Assembly: GCA_024681515.1 (NCBI GenBank)
Contig: JAILAR010000069.1
Location: forward strand, 1-36,656
DNA: 36,656 bases
Source: Eubacterium sp.
GTDB taxonomy: Bacteria; Bacillota; Clostridia; Lachnospirales; Lachnospiraceae
Reading direction: 5' to 3'
The number at the start of each line of letters is the position of its first letter. Position 1 is the stretch's first letter. The notes beneath the pieces are model-generated. The model was not told where the DNA came from. It worked only from the letters and a program-made list of their open reading frames with translations, and searched no databases. Below are positions 25,173 to 32,397 of the stretch, one piece after another. The position numbers and the translations under genes are program-made.

Positions 25173-25222
25173 TTTGGGTTCCTCCTTTCCGACATACTTA
25201 CCGACGTAATGTCTGTTTTTAC

Positions 25223-25268
25223 CGGTGATATTAGTCATCGATTTTAGTGTCGATGGTTAAAATCACCG
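25223..25268. promoter_or_regulatory. Nested dyad upstream of the small ORF
   Basis: Outer arms CGGTGAT/ATCACCG (25223-25229 with 25262-25268) and inner arms CATCGA/TCGATG lie symmetrically around an AT-rich centre. It could be an operator or a leader hairpin. A TATAAT on the minus strand at 25366-25371, with a weak -35, could start transcription toward it. Confidence 0.5.
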
Positions 25269-25420
25269 TAACTATATGAAATTTGATTTTAAAACGTATC
25301 CCGAAAAACGCACGCGTCCGCCGAGACACATAAATGATTCTACCACGGCATTATCCTGTTGTAAATTATACCTGTAATATAATTCACAGAAAAAACATAC
25401 GTTCGAAAACGCTGCATTCC

Positions 25421-27505
25421 CTATTGCTTCTCCAGCATCTTCTCCAGGCGGAGCACATTCTTCCCGTCGACACGTTCGTAGCTGTAGTTATCCGCCAGCT
25501 CGAAAGTGATGAACCGCCCCAGGCCGCCGATGGTATTCATGTGGTCAAACTCTTCCATATCGGGAAGATCCTGCGTTGGGTCAAAGGGCTTTCCATCGTC
25601 AATAAAGATCAATGTCACCCGATCGGTCACATCGATTGTCACATCCACCACGCCCTTCTCTCCGTCATATCCATAGGAGCAGATATTTGCATAGATCTCA
25701 TCGATCATGATCAGAAGATTCATCCGCAGATTCTCCGGAACCCCGGGAATCTCCGCGATGGCATCCCGAAGAACACCCATATTCTGCGGATCCGCCGGAA
25801 AATGAAACTCTTTGTGATACAAAGGCTCTCCCGTTTTTTCCTTCTTCTCATCCATACGATCCGCATTGCCTCCGCTCTGCATCATTTTAATCGTACTCTC
25901 GCCGGTTCCGATTTTCTTCTCTCCACCGATGCTCGTCGGCTGGAACGCAATCATGGTGATGTCGTCGCTCTGCTCCGCACCGCCTGCAAAGTCCAGAAGG
26001 TGTGCCCGGATGGTGCGTACCACCTGCTCGGCGCTCTTCCCGAAGAGAGCCTTCAGCTCATCCTCCAGCCGCTCCGTGGTGAACAGTTCGTTATTCATAT
26101 TCTGCGCTTCATTGACACCGTCGGTATACATGAATACGCAGTCTCCCGGCTTCAGTGAGATTTCCGCCTCTTCAAAATCCTCATCCGCAAACAGTCCGGA
26201 AGCGATGCCCTGCGCCCCGTCCAGCGGGATCAGCCGGTTGGAAAGCACGTAGGGGATGTTGTGACCGCCGTTGGAGTAGGTCAGCTTGCGGGTTTCCGGA
26301 TCATACACCGCCACAAAGGTGGTGATGAAAAGTCCTCCGGCGTTATTCTCCGAAAGCGTATTGTTATATTCCCGAAGAATCTGTGCCGGGGAATAACCCA
26401 TTTTCGCATAAAGATGAAGGAGCGTCACCGCGCGGGACATAAAGAGGGATGCCGTGATCCCCTTGCCGGACACATCCGCCACGGCCATAAAGACCTTCCC
26501 GTTCTCCAGTTCCAGATAGTCATAGAGGTCTCCGCCCACATCCTTTGCCGGGAACATGCAGGCATGGATCTCAAACTGCGGTTTCCGGAAATGTGCTTTT
26601 GCAAGCAGTCCCAGCTGGATATCTCCGGCAATGTCCAGCTCCGCCTGTCTGACGTGTTTTTCCTGATTCAGCCGGTCGATATTTCCGATGTAGCCGCTGA
26701 TATTTTCCGCCATGGTATTGAAAGAGCGGGACATTTCAGCAAATTCATCCTGGCCCTTTACGGGGAGCGGCTGAATACCCTGATTGTAGTCCTCCACGAA
26801 GCTGCTCATGCGGCGGCTGATCATGCGGGCCGGCATGGAAACCCTGCGATACAGGATGACACCTGTCGCCACTGAGATCATGATGGAAAGGAGAACCAGA
26901 AGCACCGTCATCAGATCAAATGATTGCCGGATCTCCTCCATCACACTGGACAGAGAGATTTCCACTCCGATCAGATACGGCGTGGAGATTTCGATCATGT
27001 CGCCCGCATCGTTCATCTTCAGATGAACGTTCGTATAACAGATCAGCGTCTCTCCGTATTGATTCTTCAGATGTTCAATATACCGGTTTCCCGGATGATC
27101 CAGCGCATCCAGCATCTCCTGTGGCATCGGATCCAGTTTTCTCTCCGTACCGATCCTGATATCGTCCTTTGCCTCCTGGGAAGCATCCTCTCCGAATCCG
27201 ATCGCCATGTACGTGATCGCCGTTCGATCCTTATTTACATTCAGGACATACATATACGGCAGATCCAAATGTTTGCAGAAGCTTGCCAGCGAGGCACTGA
27301 GTACCTGCATACTGTCCGGCTTACCCGTATCAAAATAAGATACCCATTCTTCCACAATACCGGAAGCGTTCTCCAGCTGCTTTACGCAGGAATCGTAACT
27401 CCGCTTATATGCAAGGCGATATGACACAACAAGTAGTGCTGCGTCCACGAGCAGCACTACTACAAGAATGATCAGTGAGATCTTCCGGAATATGGTTTTC
27501 TTCAT
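25421..27505 (-). CDS. Sensor phosphatase: extracytoplasmic sensor, HAMP, PP2C (SpoIIE/RsbU) and anti-sigma-type ATPase domain
   Basis: This 694-residue membrane protein has a helix at about 9-30, an extracytoplasmic sensor of about 165 residues, a second helix (about 198-220), a HAMP linker, a PP2C phosphatase (about 290-525) and a C-terminal HATPase_c domain (about 565-690). Phosphatase motifs are PAKDVGGDLYDY, VADVSGKG, MYTDGVNE and QSDDIT. The ATPase domain has the N-box EIYANI, DDGKPFDP and GGLGRF, as in RsbW/SpoIIAB. It should dephosphorylate a STAS antagonist, such as the one encoded just upstream. The ATG at 27503-27505 has GAGG 11 bases upstream. No sigma factor gene is nearby, so the output is unknown. 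Confidence 0.92.
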   Translation of the reverse strand: MKKTIFRKISLIILVVVLLVDAALLVVSYRLAYKRSYDSCVKQLENASGIVEEWVSYFDTGKPDSMQVLSASLASFCKHLDLPYMYVLNVNKDRTAITYMAIGFGEDASQEAKDDIRIGTERKLDPMPQEMLDALDHPGNRYIEHLKNQYGETLICYTNVHLKMNDAGDMIEISTPYLIGVEISLSSVMEEIRQSFDLMTVLLVLLSIMISVATGVILYRRVSMPARMISRRMSSFVEDYNQGIQPLPVKGQDEFAEMSRSFNTMAENISGYIGNIDRLNQEKHVRQAELDIAGDIQLGLLAKAHFRKPQFEIHACMFPAKDVGGDLYDYLELENGKVFMAVADVSGKGITASLFMSRAVTLLHLYAKMGYSPAQILREYNNTLSENNAGGLFITTFVAVYDPETRKLTYSNGGHNIPYVLSNRLIPLDGAQGIASGLFADEDFEEAEISLKPGDCVFMYTDGVNEAQNMNNELFTTERLEDELKALFGKSAEQVVRTIRAHLLDFAGGAEQSDDITMIAFQPTSIGGEKKIGTGESTIKMMQSGGNADRMDEKKEKTGEPLYHKEFHFPADPQNMGVLRDAIAEIPGVPENLRMNLLIMIDEIYANICSYGYDGEKGVVDVTIDVTDRVTLIFIDDGKPFDPTQDLPDMEEFDHMNTIGGLGRFITFELADNYSYERVDGKNVLRLEKMLEKQ

Positions 27506-27546
27506 ACGTGACAAACCTCTATAGCACGATCATCCTTTTTCAAACA

Positions 27547-27852
27547 TCAGTCCTTCTCGATGTTCAGCTTCTTATCGAAACCGGTGAGACGGATGATATC
27601 GCTCACATTACGGTTCAGATTACGAAGGATGAGATCGCCGCCCTTCTCAGACATTACCTTGTGCGTGGATACGATCACACGAAGTCCGGCTGAAGAGATA
27701 TAATCAACGCCTGCAAGATCCAGGACCAGCGTATCATAGTCATCAACATACGCATTCACACTCTGCTCCAGTTCGGATGCATTTGTGGAATCCACCCAGC
27801 CCTCCGGAAAAAGGATGCAGATATCATCTGTTGTGGATACTTCGATTTTCAT
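27547..27852 (-). CDS. STAS-domain anti-sigma factor antagonist (RsbV/SpoIIAA type)
   Basis: This 101-residue single STAS domain contains the phosphorylation site in DYISSAGLRVI (serine near residue 57) and the surrounding VLDLAGV strand. In the family the unphosphorylated form binds the anti-sigma kinase. The ATG at 27850-27852, with AGGAGG about 10 bases upstream, is supplied by leader cassette copy 3. The frame is open upstream but codes only for the cassette. It lies between the reductase-like gene and the phosphatase gene on one transcript, which makes it the probable substrate of that phosphatase. Confidence 0.93.
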   Translation of the reverse strand: MKIEVSTTDDICILFPEGWVDSTNASELEQSVNAYVDDYDTLVLDLAGVDYISSAGLRVIVSTHKVMSEKGGDLILRNLNRNVSDIIRLTGFDKKLNIEKD

Positions 27853-27869
27853 AATATTTGTACCTCCTA

Positions 27870-27901
27870 ATTCATACTTCGCGCCTGCCGGCGCTCCGTA
27901 A
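27870..27901 (-). repeat. Leader cassette copy 3
   Basis: Minus strand: TTACGGAGCGCCGGCAGGCG, then CGAAGTATGAATTAGGAGG. The stem and tail are both well conserved, and the tail forms the ribosome binding site of the STAS gene. Confidence 0.8.
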
Positions 27902-27931
27902 ATAAACTTTATCATTTTTTGAGAAAGAAAT

Positions 27932-29140
27932 CTATTGTTTCTTCTCAAAGAAATCAAATTTCTTCAATGTCAGAAATGCATTTACCAGGTAATCTCCGTG
28001 GATGATGGGCCACTTGAAGTTCATGCGATACAGCGCCTTCGTAGTAAATGCATTGCTGTGGCCGATCTCCGTCTCTGCCACATTCTTCGCGCGGCTCTCT
28101 GCCAGACTGAGGGGCAGGACGATATCCCGCAGATCCCGGTCCGTAAGTGCCGCCTTCAGCGCATTCAGGTAGGCATCTTCCTTCACGACTTTCAGCTCGA
28201 TCCCTGCACGGAAGAGAGCTTCGATCACATCACCGTTCTGAACCACATGACCGTTGGTGGCATGGAATACCGTGAACTTCCGGCTCGTAGCTGCCAGACG
28301 GACCACCGCCTCAGCCGTGCAGTCCACCGGCGAGAATTCCACTGTCTCATCCAGCACGGAAACGGGAACCACACCCAGCGCCGCGTAAGCACGAAGACAA
28401 CGCATATAACGGTTGTCCACAAAATTGATCCGGAACTCGCCGTCACTGTAACGACCCATCAGATTTCCGATGCGGATCACCTTCGCATCCAGACCGTCCT
28501 TTTCTATGGCCTTCAGCACGATCTGTTCTGCCCGGAACTTGGACTGCAGGAAGGAATTGGAAAGTGTCTGACCGATATCCTGCTCATTTTCATGAAGCAG
28601 CGTACCTTCTGGGAGCTTGCCGTTTGGATTGGTTCCGGAGATGCCCACCGGTGAGATCTGGATCATCCTGCGGTTTCCTTTCACCGAGAGATGCACCAGA
28701 TTCTCCGCGCCCTGTACATTGACCGGTTCCAGCGCCGCGCCGAACATACAGTTTGCGCAGTTGATCACCGTCTTAAAGGGAAGCGTACCCAGCTTCTCCA
28801 CGGAAGCCGCGTCTGTAAGATCTCCTTCCACGGCCTTGATCCGGCTGCCGAACAGCTCCCAAAACGGATCATCGAAATAGTACATCAGCATATTCTGCAG
28901 CTGCTTCTCCGCCGTGTCATTTCCCGGCAGGATCAGGCAGTACACCATCTTCTTTGTATGATCCAGCAGGTATTTCAGAACATGGATCCCCAGGAAGCCT
29001 GTGGCGCCGGTGAGCAGAACGTCCCCGATCTCCTCCGGGTCATCGATCTCCGTAACGTACGCCGATGTGTTATGCGCCAGCACATTCTGCAGAGAGATCT
29101 TCTCTGTCTCCTGTGCGCTTTTCTCTATCTTCTCCGACAT
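27932..29140 (-). CDS. Thioester-reductase-like SDR protein lacking the catalytic tyrosine
   Basis: This 402-residue extended SDR is of the NAD_binding_4/thioester reductase type. The cofactor motif LLTGATGFLG is near residues 41-51, with EGDLTD and NCAN segments following. The region that should hold YxxxK reads SNSFLQSKFRAE, so Lys is kept but Tyr is Phe. This suggests altered or lost catalysis, perhaps with a role in binding. It is not joined to adenylation or carrier domains, as NRPS reductases are. The ATG at 29138-29140 has AGGAGG upstream; the longer frame has no start site. It leads the operon with the STAS and phosphatase genes. Confidence 0.82.
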   Translation of the reverse strand: MSEKIEKSAQETEKISLQNVLAHNTSAYVTEIDDPEEIGDVLLTGATGFLGIHVLKYLLDHTKKMVYCLILPGNDTAEKQLQNMLMYYFDDPFWELFGSRIKAVEGDLTDAASVEKLGTLPFKTVINCANCMFGAALEPVNVQGAENLVHLSVKGNRRMIQISPVGISGTNPNGKLPEGTLLHENEQDIGQTLSNSFLQSKFRAEQIVLKAIEKDGLDAKVIRIGNLMGRYSDGEFRINFVDNRYMRCLRAYAALGVVPVSVLDETVEFSPVDCTAEAVVRLAATSRKFTVFHATNGHVVQNGDVIEALFRAGIELKVVKEDAYLNALKAALTDRDLRDIVLPLSLAESRAKNVAETEIGHSNAFTTKALYRMNFKWPIIHGDYLVNAFLTLKKFDFFEKKQ

Positions 29141-29151
29141 TTTGAACCTCC

Positions 29152-29173
29152 TATCCCATACTTTGCGTAACAA
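29152..29173 (-). repeat. Leader cassette copy 4, hairpin-less
   Basis: Minus strand: TTACGCAAAGTATGGGATAG, then GAGG. The conserved ends of the cassette are present but the hairpin core is gone. It supplies the ribosome binding site of the reductase-like gene. Confidence 0.55.
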
Positions 29174-29177
29174 TCTT

Positions 29178-29205
29178 ATAGTATCATAAACCTTGTTCTC
29201 TGCAA
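29178..29205 (-). promoter_or_regulatory. Candidate promoter of the reductase/STAS/phosphatase operon
   Basis: On the minus strand TTGCAG (29200-29205) is followed after 16 bases by TACTAT (29178-29183), about 40 bases before the start codon. Confidence 0.5.
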
Positions 29206-29254
29206 AGAAAAAACAACAAAGCTTGGTTAAACCACCAAAAAAACACCATTTAAA

Positions 29255-29283
29255 TTGAAAACCCACCTGTACTTTGCTATAAT
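29255..29283 (+). promoter_or_regulatory. Promoter of the HTH-Uma2 gene
   Basis: TTGAAA (29255-29260) and TATAAT (29278-29283) are 17 bases apart. The start codon is about 65 bases downstream. Confidence 0.8.
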
Positions 29284-29353
29284 ATGGCTATAAAATGATT
29301 TTTATTTACTATTATTATTCAAAACACCTCAAAAAACCGGAAAGGAGTTCACC

Positions 29354-30232
29354 ATGACAATCAAGCAAATGATCGAAGAAAAAAAGAGGATCGGTCTCAC
29401 CAACCAAATGATCGCAGACCGTTCCGGGGTTCCGTTAACAACTGTACAGAAGATATTCAGCGGTGCCACTCCTTCTCCGAGATATGAAACACGGATGGCT
29501 CTCGAGAAGGTATTTGAACCGTTTAAGACCGATTTCCCAGACTTTGTCGCCGAACCAAGCTCCTATGGTTCCGGCGCGAAGAAGAAGTTCATTTTCGATT
29601 TCAAAGATACCGAGACTCATGTAGCCTACGGTACAACAGAGTCGGAAACAGACGGCCACAGGATCGGGCATTCGAAGGGGGACAGGACTATCGCGGATTA
29701 TCTGGCACTTCCGGATACCGTACGCGTTGAACTGATCGACGGAAGATTCTATGACATGGGATCACCAACAACCCTTCATCAGAGGATCGCACCGATCGTC
29801 GAGTCCATATTTGAGCAGCATATCGAAGGGAACCGAGGGCTCTGCGTTCCCTTCATCGCACCTATGGATGTCCAGCTGGACTCAGATGATAAAACCATCG
29901 TCCAGCCGGATGTGCTTGTTGTGTGCAACCGCAGTAAGATCACCCGCTCACGGATCGTGGGGGCTCCTGACCTCATAGTCGAAGTGGTATCACCGTCGAA
30001 TTCCTCGGTGGACACCATTCTGAAACTTCACAAGTATAAAAATGCAGGCGTTCGCGAATACTGGATCATTTTTCCTGACGAAAAAAAGGTATATACCTAC
30101 TTCTTCGAAGAAAGCGATGAGCCTATGGTATATACCTTCAAGGATACCGTTCCTGTTCGTATTTGGAACGGAGAATGTTCTGTTGATTTTGCGGCCGTTT
30201 ATGACCGGATCTCGTTTTTGTATGAACTATAA
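29354..30232 (+). CDS. HTH domain fused to a Uma2-like (DUF820) nuclease-fold protein
   Basis: This 292-residue protein has an Xre/Cro-like N-terminus (MTIKQMIEEKKRIGLTNQMI, ADRSGVPLTTVQKIFSG, about residues 1-55), a variable linker and a Uma2 domain of the PD-(D/E)XK fold from about 105. Likely active-site residues are E126 (VELIDG), D186 (QPDVLVV) and E210 (DLIVEVVSPS), with KLHKYKNAGVREYWII after them. Uma2 proteins are abundant in cyanobacteria and some Firmicutes; their function is not settled. The ATG at 29354 has GGAG about six bases upstream. Composition is more AT-rich than in neighbours and it has its own promoter, so it may be acquired. Confidence 0.85.
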   Translation: MTIKQMIEEKKRIGLTNQMIADRSGVPLTTVQKIFSGATPSPRYETRMALEKVFEPFKTDFPDFVAEPSSYGSGAKKKFIFDFKDTETHVAYGTTESETDGHRIGHSKGDRTIADYLALPDTVRVELIDGRFYDMGSPTTLHQRIAPIVESIFEQHIEGNRGLCVPFIAPMDVQLDSDDKTIVQPDVLVVCNRSKITRSRIVGAPDLIVEVVSPSNSSVDTILKLHKYKNAGVREYWIIFPDEKKVYTYFFEESDEPMVYTFKDTVPVRIWNGECSVDFAAVYDRISFLYEL

Positions 30233-30279
30233 TACTGCGGCACACGAGCAACGTATGAGGAGTCCTCACAACTCCCACA

Positions 30280-31113
30280 TCAATGCATTTTCTCGTACGG
30301 ACGTACTTTTTTCTTCCGTCCGGACGGATCTATGGAATAATACGCATGCTTTGCCTCATCGTATGCCAGGATCGGGATCCGTCCGCTGTAGATCACGGAT
30401 CCGTCGATGAAATAGTGGCTTGCTCCGTCAAAGTAGACATCGTGAAAATCCCTGTCTCCGGCCAGATCCTTGCTCCCGGTTCCCGTGTGCCCGGCGATCA
30501 CCGTCTTATAGAATTCTCCCTGCGTGGGCGGATATTTCCAGAGGAAGATGCTCTCGCAGGGATCATCACTGGCCGCAAATTTCCACAGGTCTTCCGCCTC
30601 TTCATCCACGCCGGCATGCACGAAGATGGCGTCCTCCGTTTCATAAAAAAGCGGAAGCTTCCGAAGCCAGCGGAGAATATCCTCGCATTCCTCTTCCACC
30701 ATCCGGGCTGCGAGCCGGTTGCACTGATCCGCCGTGCCCTTCTTCGCCGCCGCCTCAAATTCCGCAAACTTCTGTGCACTCACCAACGTCCGAAAGCATT
30801 TGAAGCCGGCATCCGAGTCTGTAAGAAGCCACTCACTGTAATCCGAATATGCTCCGCGCTTCGGACTTCGGTAGATCTTCAGCCATTCCAGCAGCATCGC
30901 CTCATGATTTCCAGGCAGAACGATCACCCGCTCATTTCCGTATTCCTGCTGAAGATCATACAGATAGCGAAGCACCTGTCCGGACTGCGGACCGTAGTCA
31001 ATATAATCTCCGAGAAAGATCAGCCGGTCCTTCTCCGGATCAAACTTGATCCGCTTCATATTCTCCTGCAAAACATCAAAACAGCCATGAATATCTGCCA
31101 TTGCGTAGATCAT
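30280..31113 (-). CDS. Calcineurin-like metallophosphoesterase (PrpA/ApaH-like protein phosphatase)
   Basis: This 277-residue protein has the full two-metal motif set: DIHG (7-10), GDYIDYG (about 35-41), GNHE (about 67-70), a histidine in FVHAG, and GHT near 205. This layout is that of bacterial PPP-type serine/threonine phosphatases and symmetrical Ap4A hydrolases. An insert (about residues 80-140) is longer than in PrpA. The substrate is not determined. The ATG at 31111-31113 follows a GGGGG-rich site from leader cassette copy 5. It is downstream of the GH26 gene in the same direction. Confidence 0.9.
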   Translation of the reverse strand: MIYAMADIHGCFDVLQENMKRIKFDPEKDRLIFLGDYIDYGPQSGQVLRYLYDLQQEYGNERVIVLPGNHEAMLLEWLKIYRSPKRGAYSDYSEWLLTDSDAGFKCFRTLVSAQKFAEFEAAAKKGTADQCNRLAARMVEEECEDILRWLRKLPLFYETEDAIFVHAGVDEEAEDLWKFAASDDPCESIFLWKYPPTQGEFYKTVIAGHTGTGSKDLAGDRDFHDVYFDGASHYFIDGSVIYSGRIPILAYDEAKHAYYSIDPSGRKKKVRPYEKMH

Positions 31114-31125
31114 AAACCGCCCCCT

Positions 31126-31156
31126 ATTCCATGATTCGCGCTTACGCGCTCCGTAA
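31126..31156 (-). repeat. Leader cassette copy 5
   Basis: Minus strand: TTACGGAGCGCGTAAGCGCG, then AATCATGGAATAGGGGG. It lies directly before the phosphatase start. Confidence 0.78.
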
Positions 31157-31157
31157 G

Positions 31158-31200
31158 ATCATCCCTTCGCACAAAGTGCCGAAGATGATTCTCCGGCACT
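31158..31200 (-). promoter_or_regulatory. Two partly exclusive hairpins in the GH26-phosphatase gap
   Basis: Stem A pairs AGTGCCG (31175-31181) with CGGCACT (31194-31200). Stem B pairs 31158-31169 with CGAAGATGAT (31180-31189). They share bases 31180-31181 and their interiors, so on the minus-strand RNA they are likely alternatives. No T-run follows. Confidence 0.45.
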
Positions 31201-31237
31201 CGCACTATCAACAATATTATCACATCATCTGCACAAC

Positions 31238-32212
31238 CTAGTACAGCACCGGCAGTTCGTCCTTCGTCACGGCATACGGGCTGTCATAGACCTTCCGCAG
31301 CTCATCGAAGGTATTGAACTTCTCGGTCAGGCAGTAATCCTTGGACCAGGTCATGTAGGAGGACCAGCCCACATGCTTCTTATGAAGCTCCTTCACATCC
31401 GGGATCACGCCGATCTCTCCGATCAGCACCAGCTTCGGCTCCCCCGGAATCCGCTCCATGGCCGCATACTCTTCCTGACGCGCCGTGTGTTCATGCGCCT
31501 CCGGATACATGTCTCTGGAAATGATATCCACCACGTCATCTCCGGGATAGAATTCCGCATGCTCCGCGTTCCATACCCAGATCAGATTCGTCAGATGGTG
31601 CACCTCCGTGAAACGTTTGTACATGATGCGCCAAAGACGCTTTGCCGGCTCCGCGCCTTCCCGTCCCCACCAGAACCAGGTACCGTCCATTTCATGGAAA
31701 GGCCGCCACAGAATGGGCACACCCTTTTCACAGAAGGGACGGAGCAGGCCTGCCATATGATCCAGATCCGAAAGCAGCGCCTCATGCTCCGGCGTTCCCT
31801 CGTTCACTGCCTGCCAGGCATCATATTCCGTATTCTTTGTAAAGAACGACTTCGAATGTCCGTACATGGGGGAGAACCAGTGCCAGGTAAAGGTGATCAG
31901 TCCTTTCTTCTCAGCCCATTCCCAGGCATGCCGCAGGGTATCGCGGTTTTCCCGTACCTCCGTCATGCACTCCTCATCCGTATCCTGTTCATTGATATTC
32001 GGCGAATAAGACAGGAGTTCAAAGCCCAGCAGCGCCGGTTCCTTCCCGGTCACCTCCCGGATCTTCGTCAGTTCCTCCATCTCCATCGTCTGTGTATGCT
32101 GCCCCGTTATGATCCGGTCTCCCGTGATATCCGCCAGGAACATCATCACGCTCCTGACACAGGGCTGCGATTCAATATTTGAAGGGAGATCCCATTTCCT
32201 TGTGCTTGCCAT
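31238..32212 (-). CDS. Glycoside hydrolase family 26 (beta-mannanase type), cytoplasmic
   Basis: This 324-residue enzyme of clan GH-A is of the GH26 type, whose best known members hydrolyse beta-1,4-mannans. The acid/base glutamate is E174 in WRPFHEMDGTWFWWG and the nucleophile is E266 in LVLIGEIGV; TGQHT, WHWFSP and IWVWNAEH also fit. There is no signal peptide, so it should act in the cytoplasm on imported manno-oligosaccharides, or on another glycan. The ATG at 32210-32212 has AAAGGAA seven bases upstream; the earlier in-frame start lacks a site. No transporter or phosphorylase for mannosides is nearby. Confidence 0.92.
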   Translation of the reverse strand: MASTRKWDLPSNIESQPCVRSVMMFLADITGDRIITGQHTQTMEMEELTKIREVTGKEPALLGFELLSYSPNINEQDTDEECMTEVRENRDTLRHAWEWAEKKGLITFTWHWFSPMYGHSKSFFTKNTEYDAWQAVNEGTPEHEALLSDLDHMAGLLRPFCEKGVPILWRPFHEMDGTWFWWGREGAEPAKRLWRIMYKRFTEVHHLTNLIWVWNAEHAEFYPGDDVVDIISRDMYPEAHEHTARQEEYAAMERIPGEPKLVLIGEIGVIPDVKELHKKHVGWSSYMTWSKDYCLTEKFNTFDELRKVYDSPYAVTKDELPVLY

Positions 32213-32297
32213 TGGCGGTTCCTTTCTAATCACCTTCTCCAATGCCAAAGATTACAGTCTTCACGAGGAAATGTCAACCTAATTTTTCCTATGATTG

Positions 32298-32330
32298 ATT
32301 CCATACTTCGCGCATTTTGGTGCTCCGTGG
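32298..32330 (-). repeat. Leader cassette copy 6, remote from a start
   Basis: Minus strand: CCACGGAGCACCAAAATG, CGCGAAGTATGGAATC. Unlike the others, it is about 85 bases from the next start (GH26) and its tail does not lead into a Shine-Dalgarno. Confidence 0.65.
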
Positions 32331-32397
32331 CTTATGCACTCATACTACCGTTTTTACGCCATATGCCTCGTTTTCAGTCTCGCACGCTTTGTGATAA

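Noticed and set aside
24253-25420. Remnant of an integrated element at a tRNA (tRNA fragment, Xre gene, AT-rich small ORF)
   Set aside because: No integrase, excisionase or attachment-site pair could be identified; kept only as a possibility behind the repeat finding.
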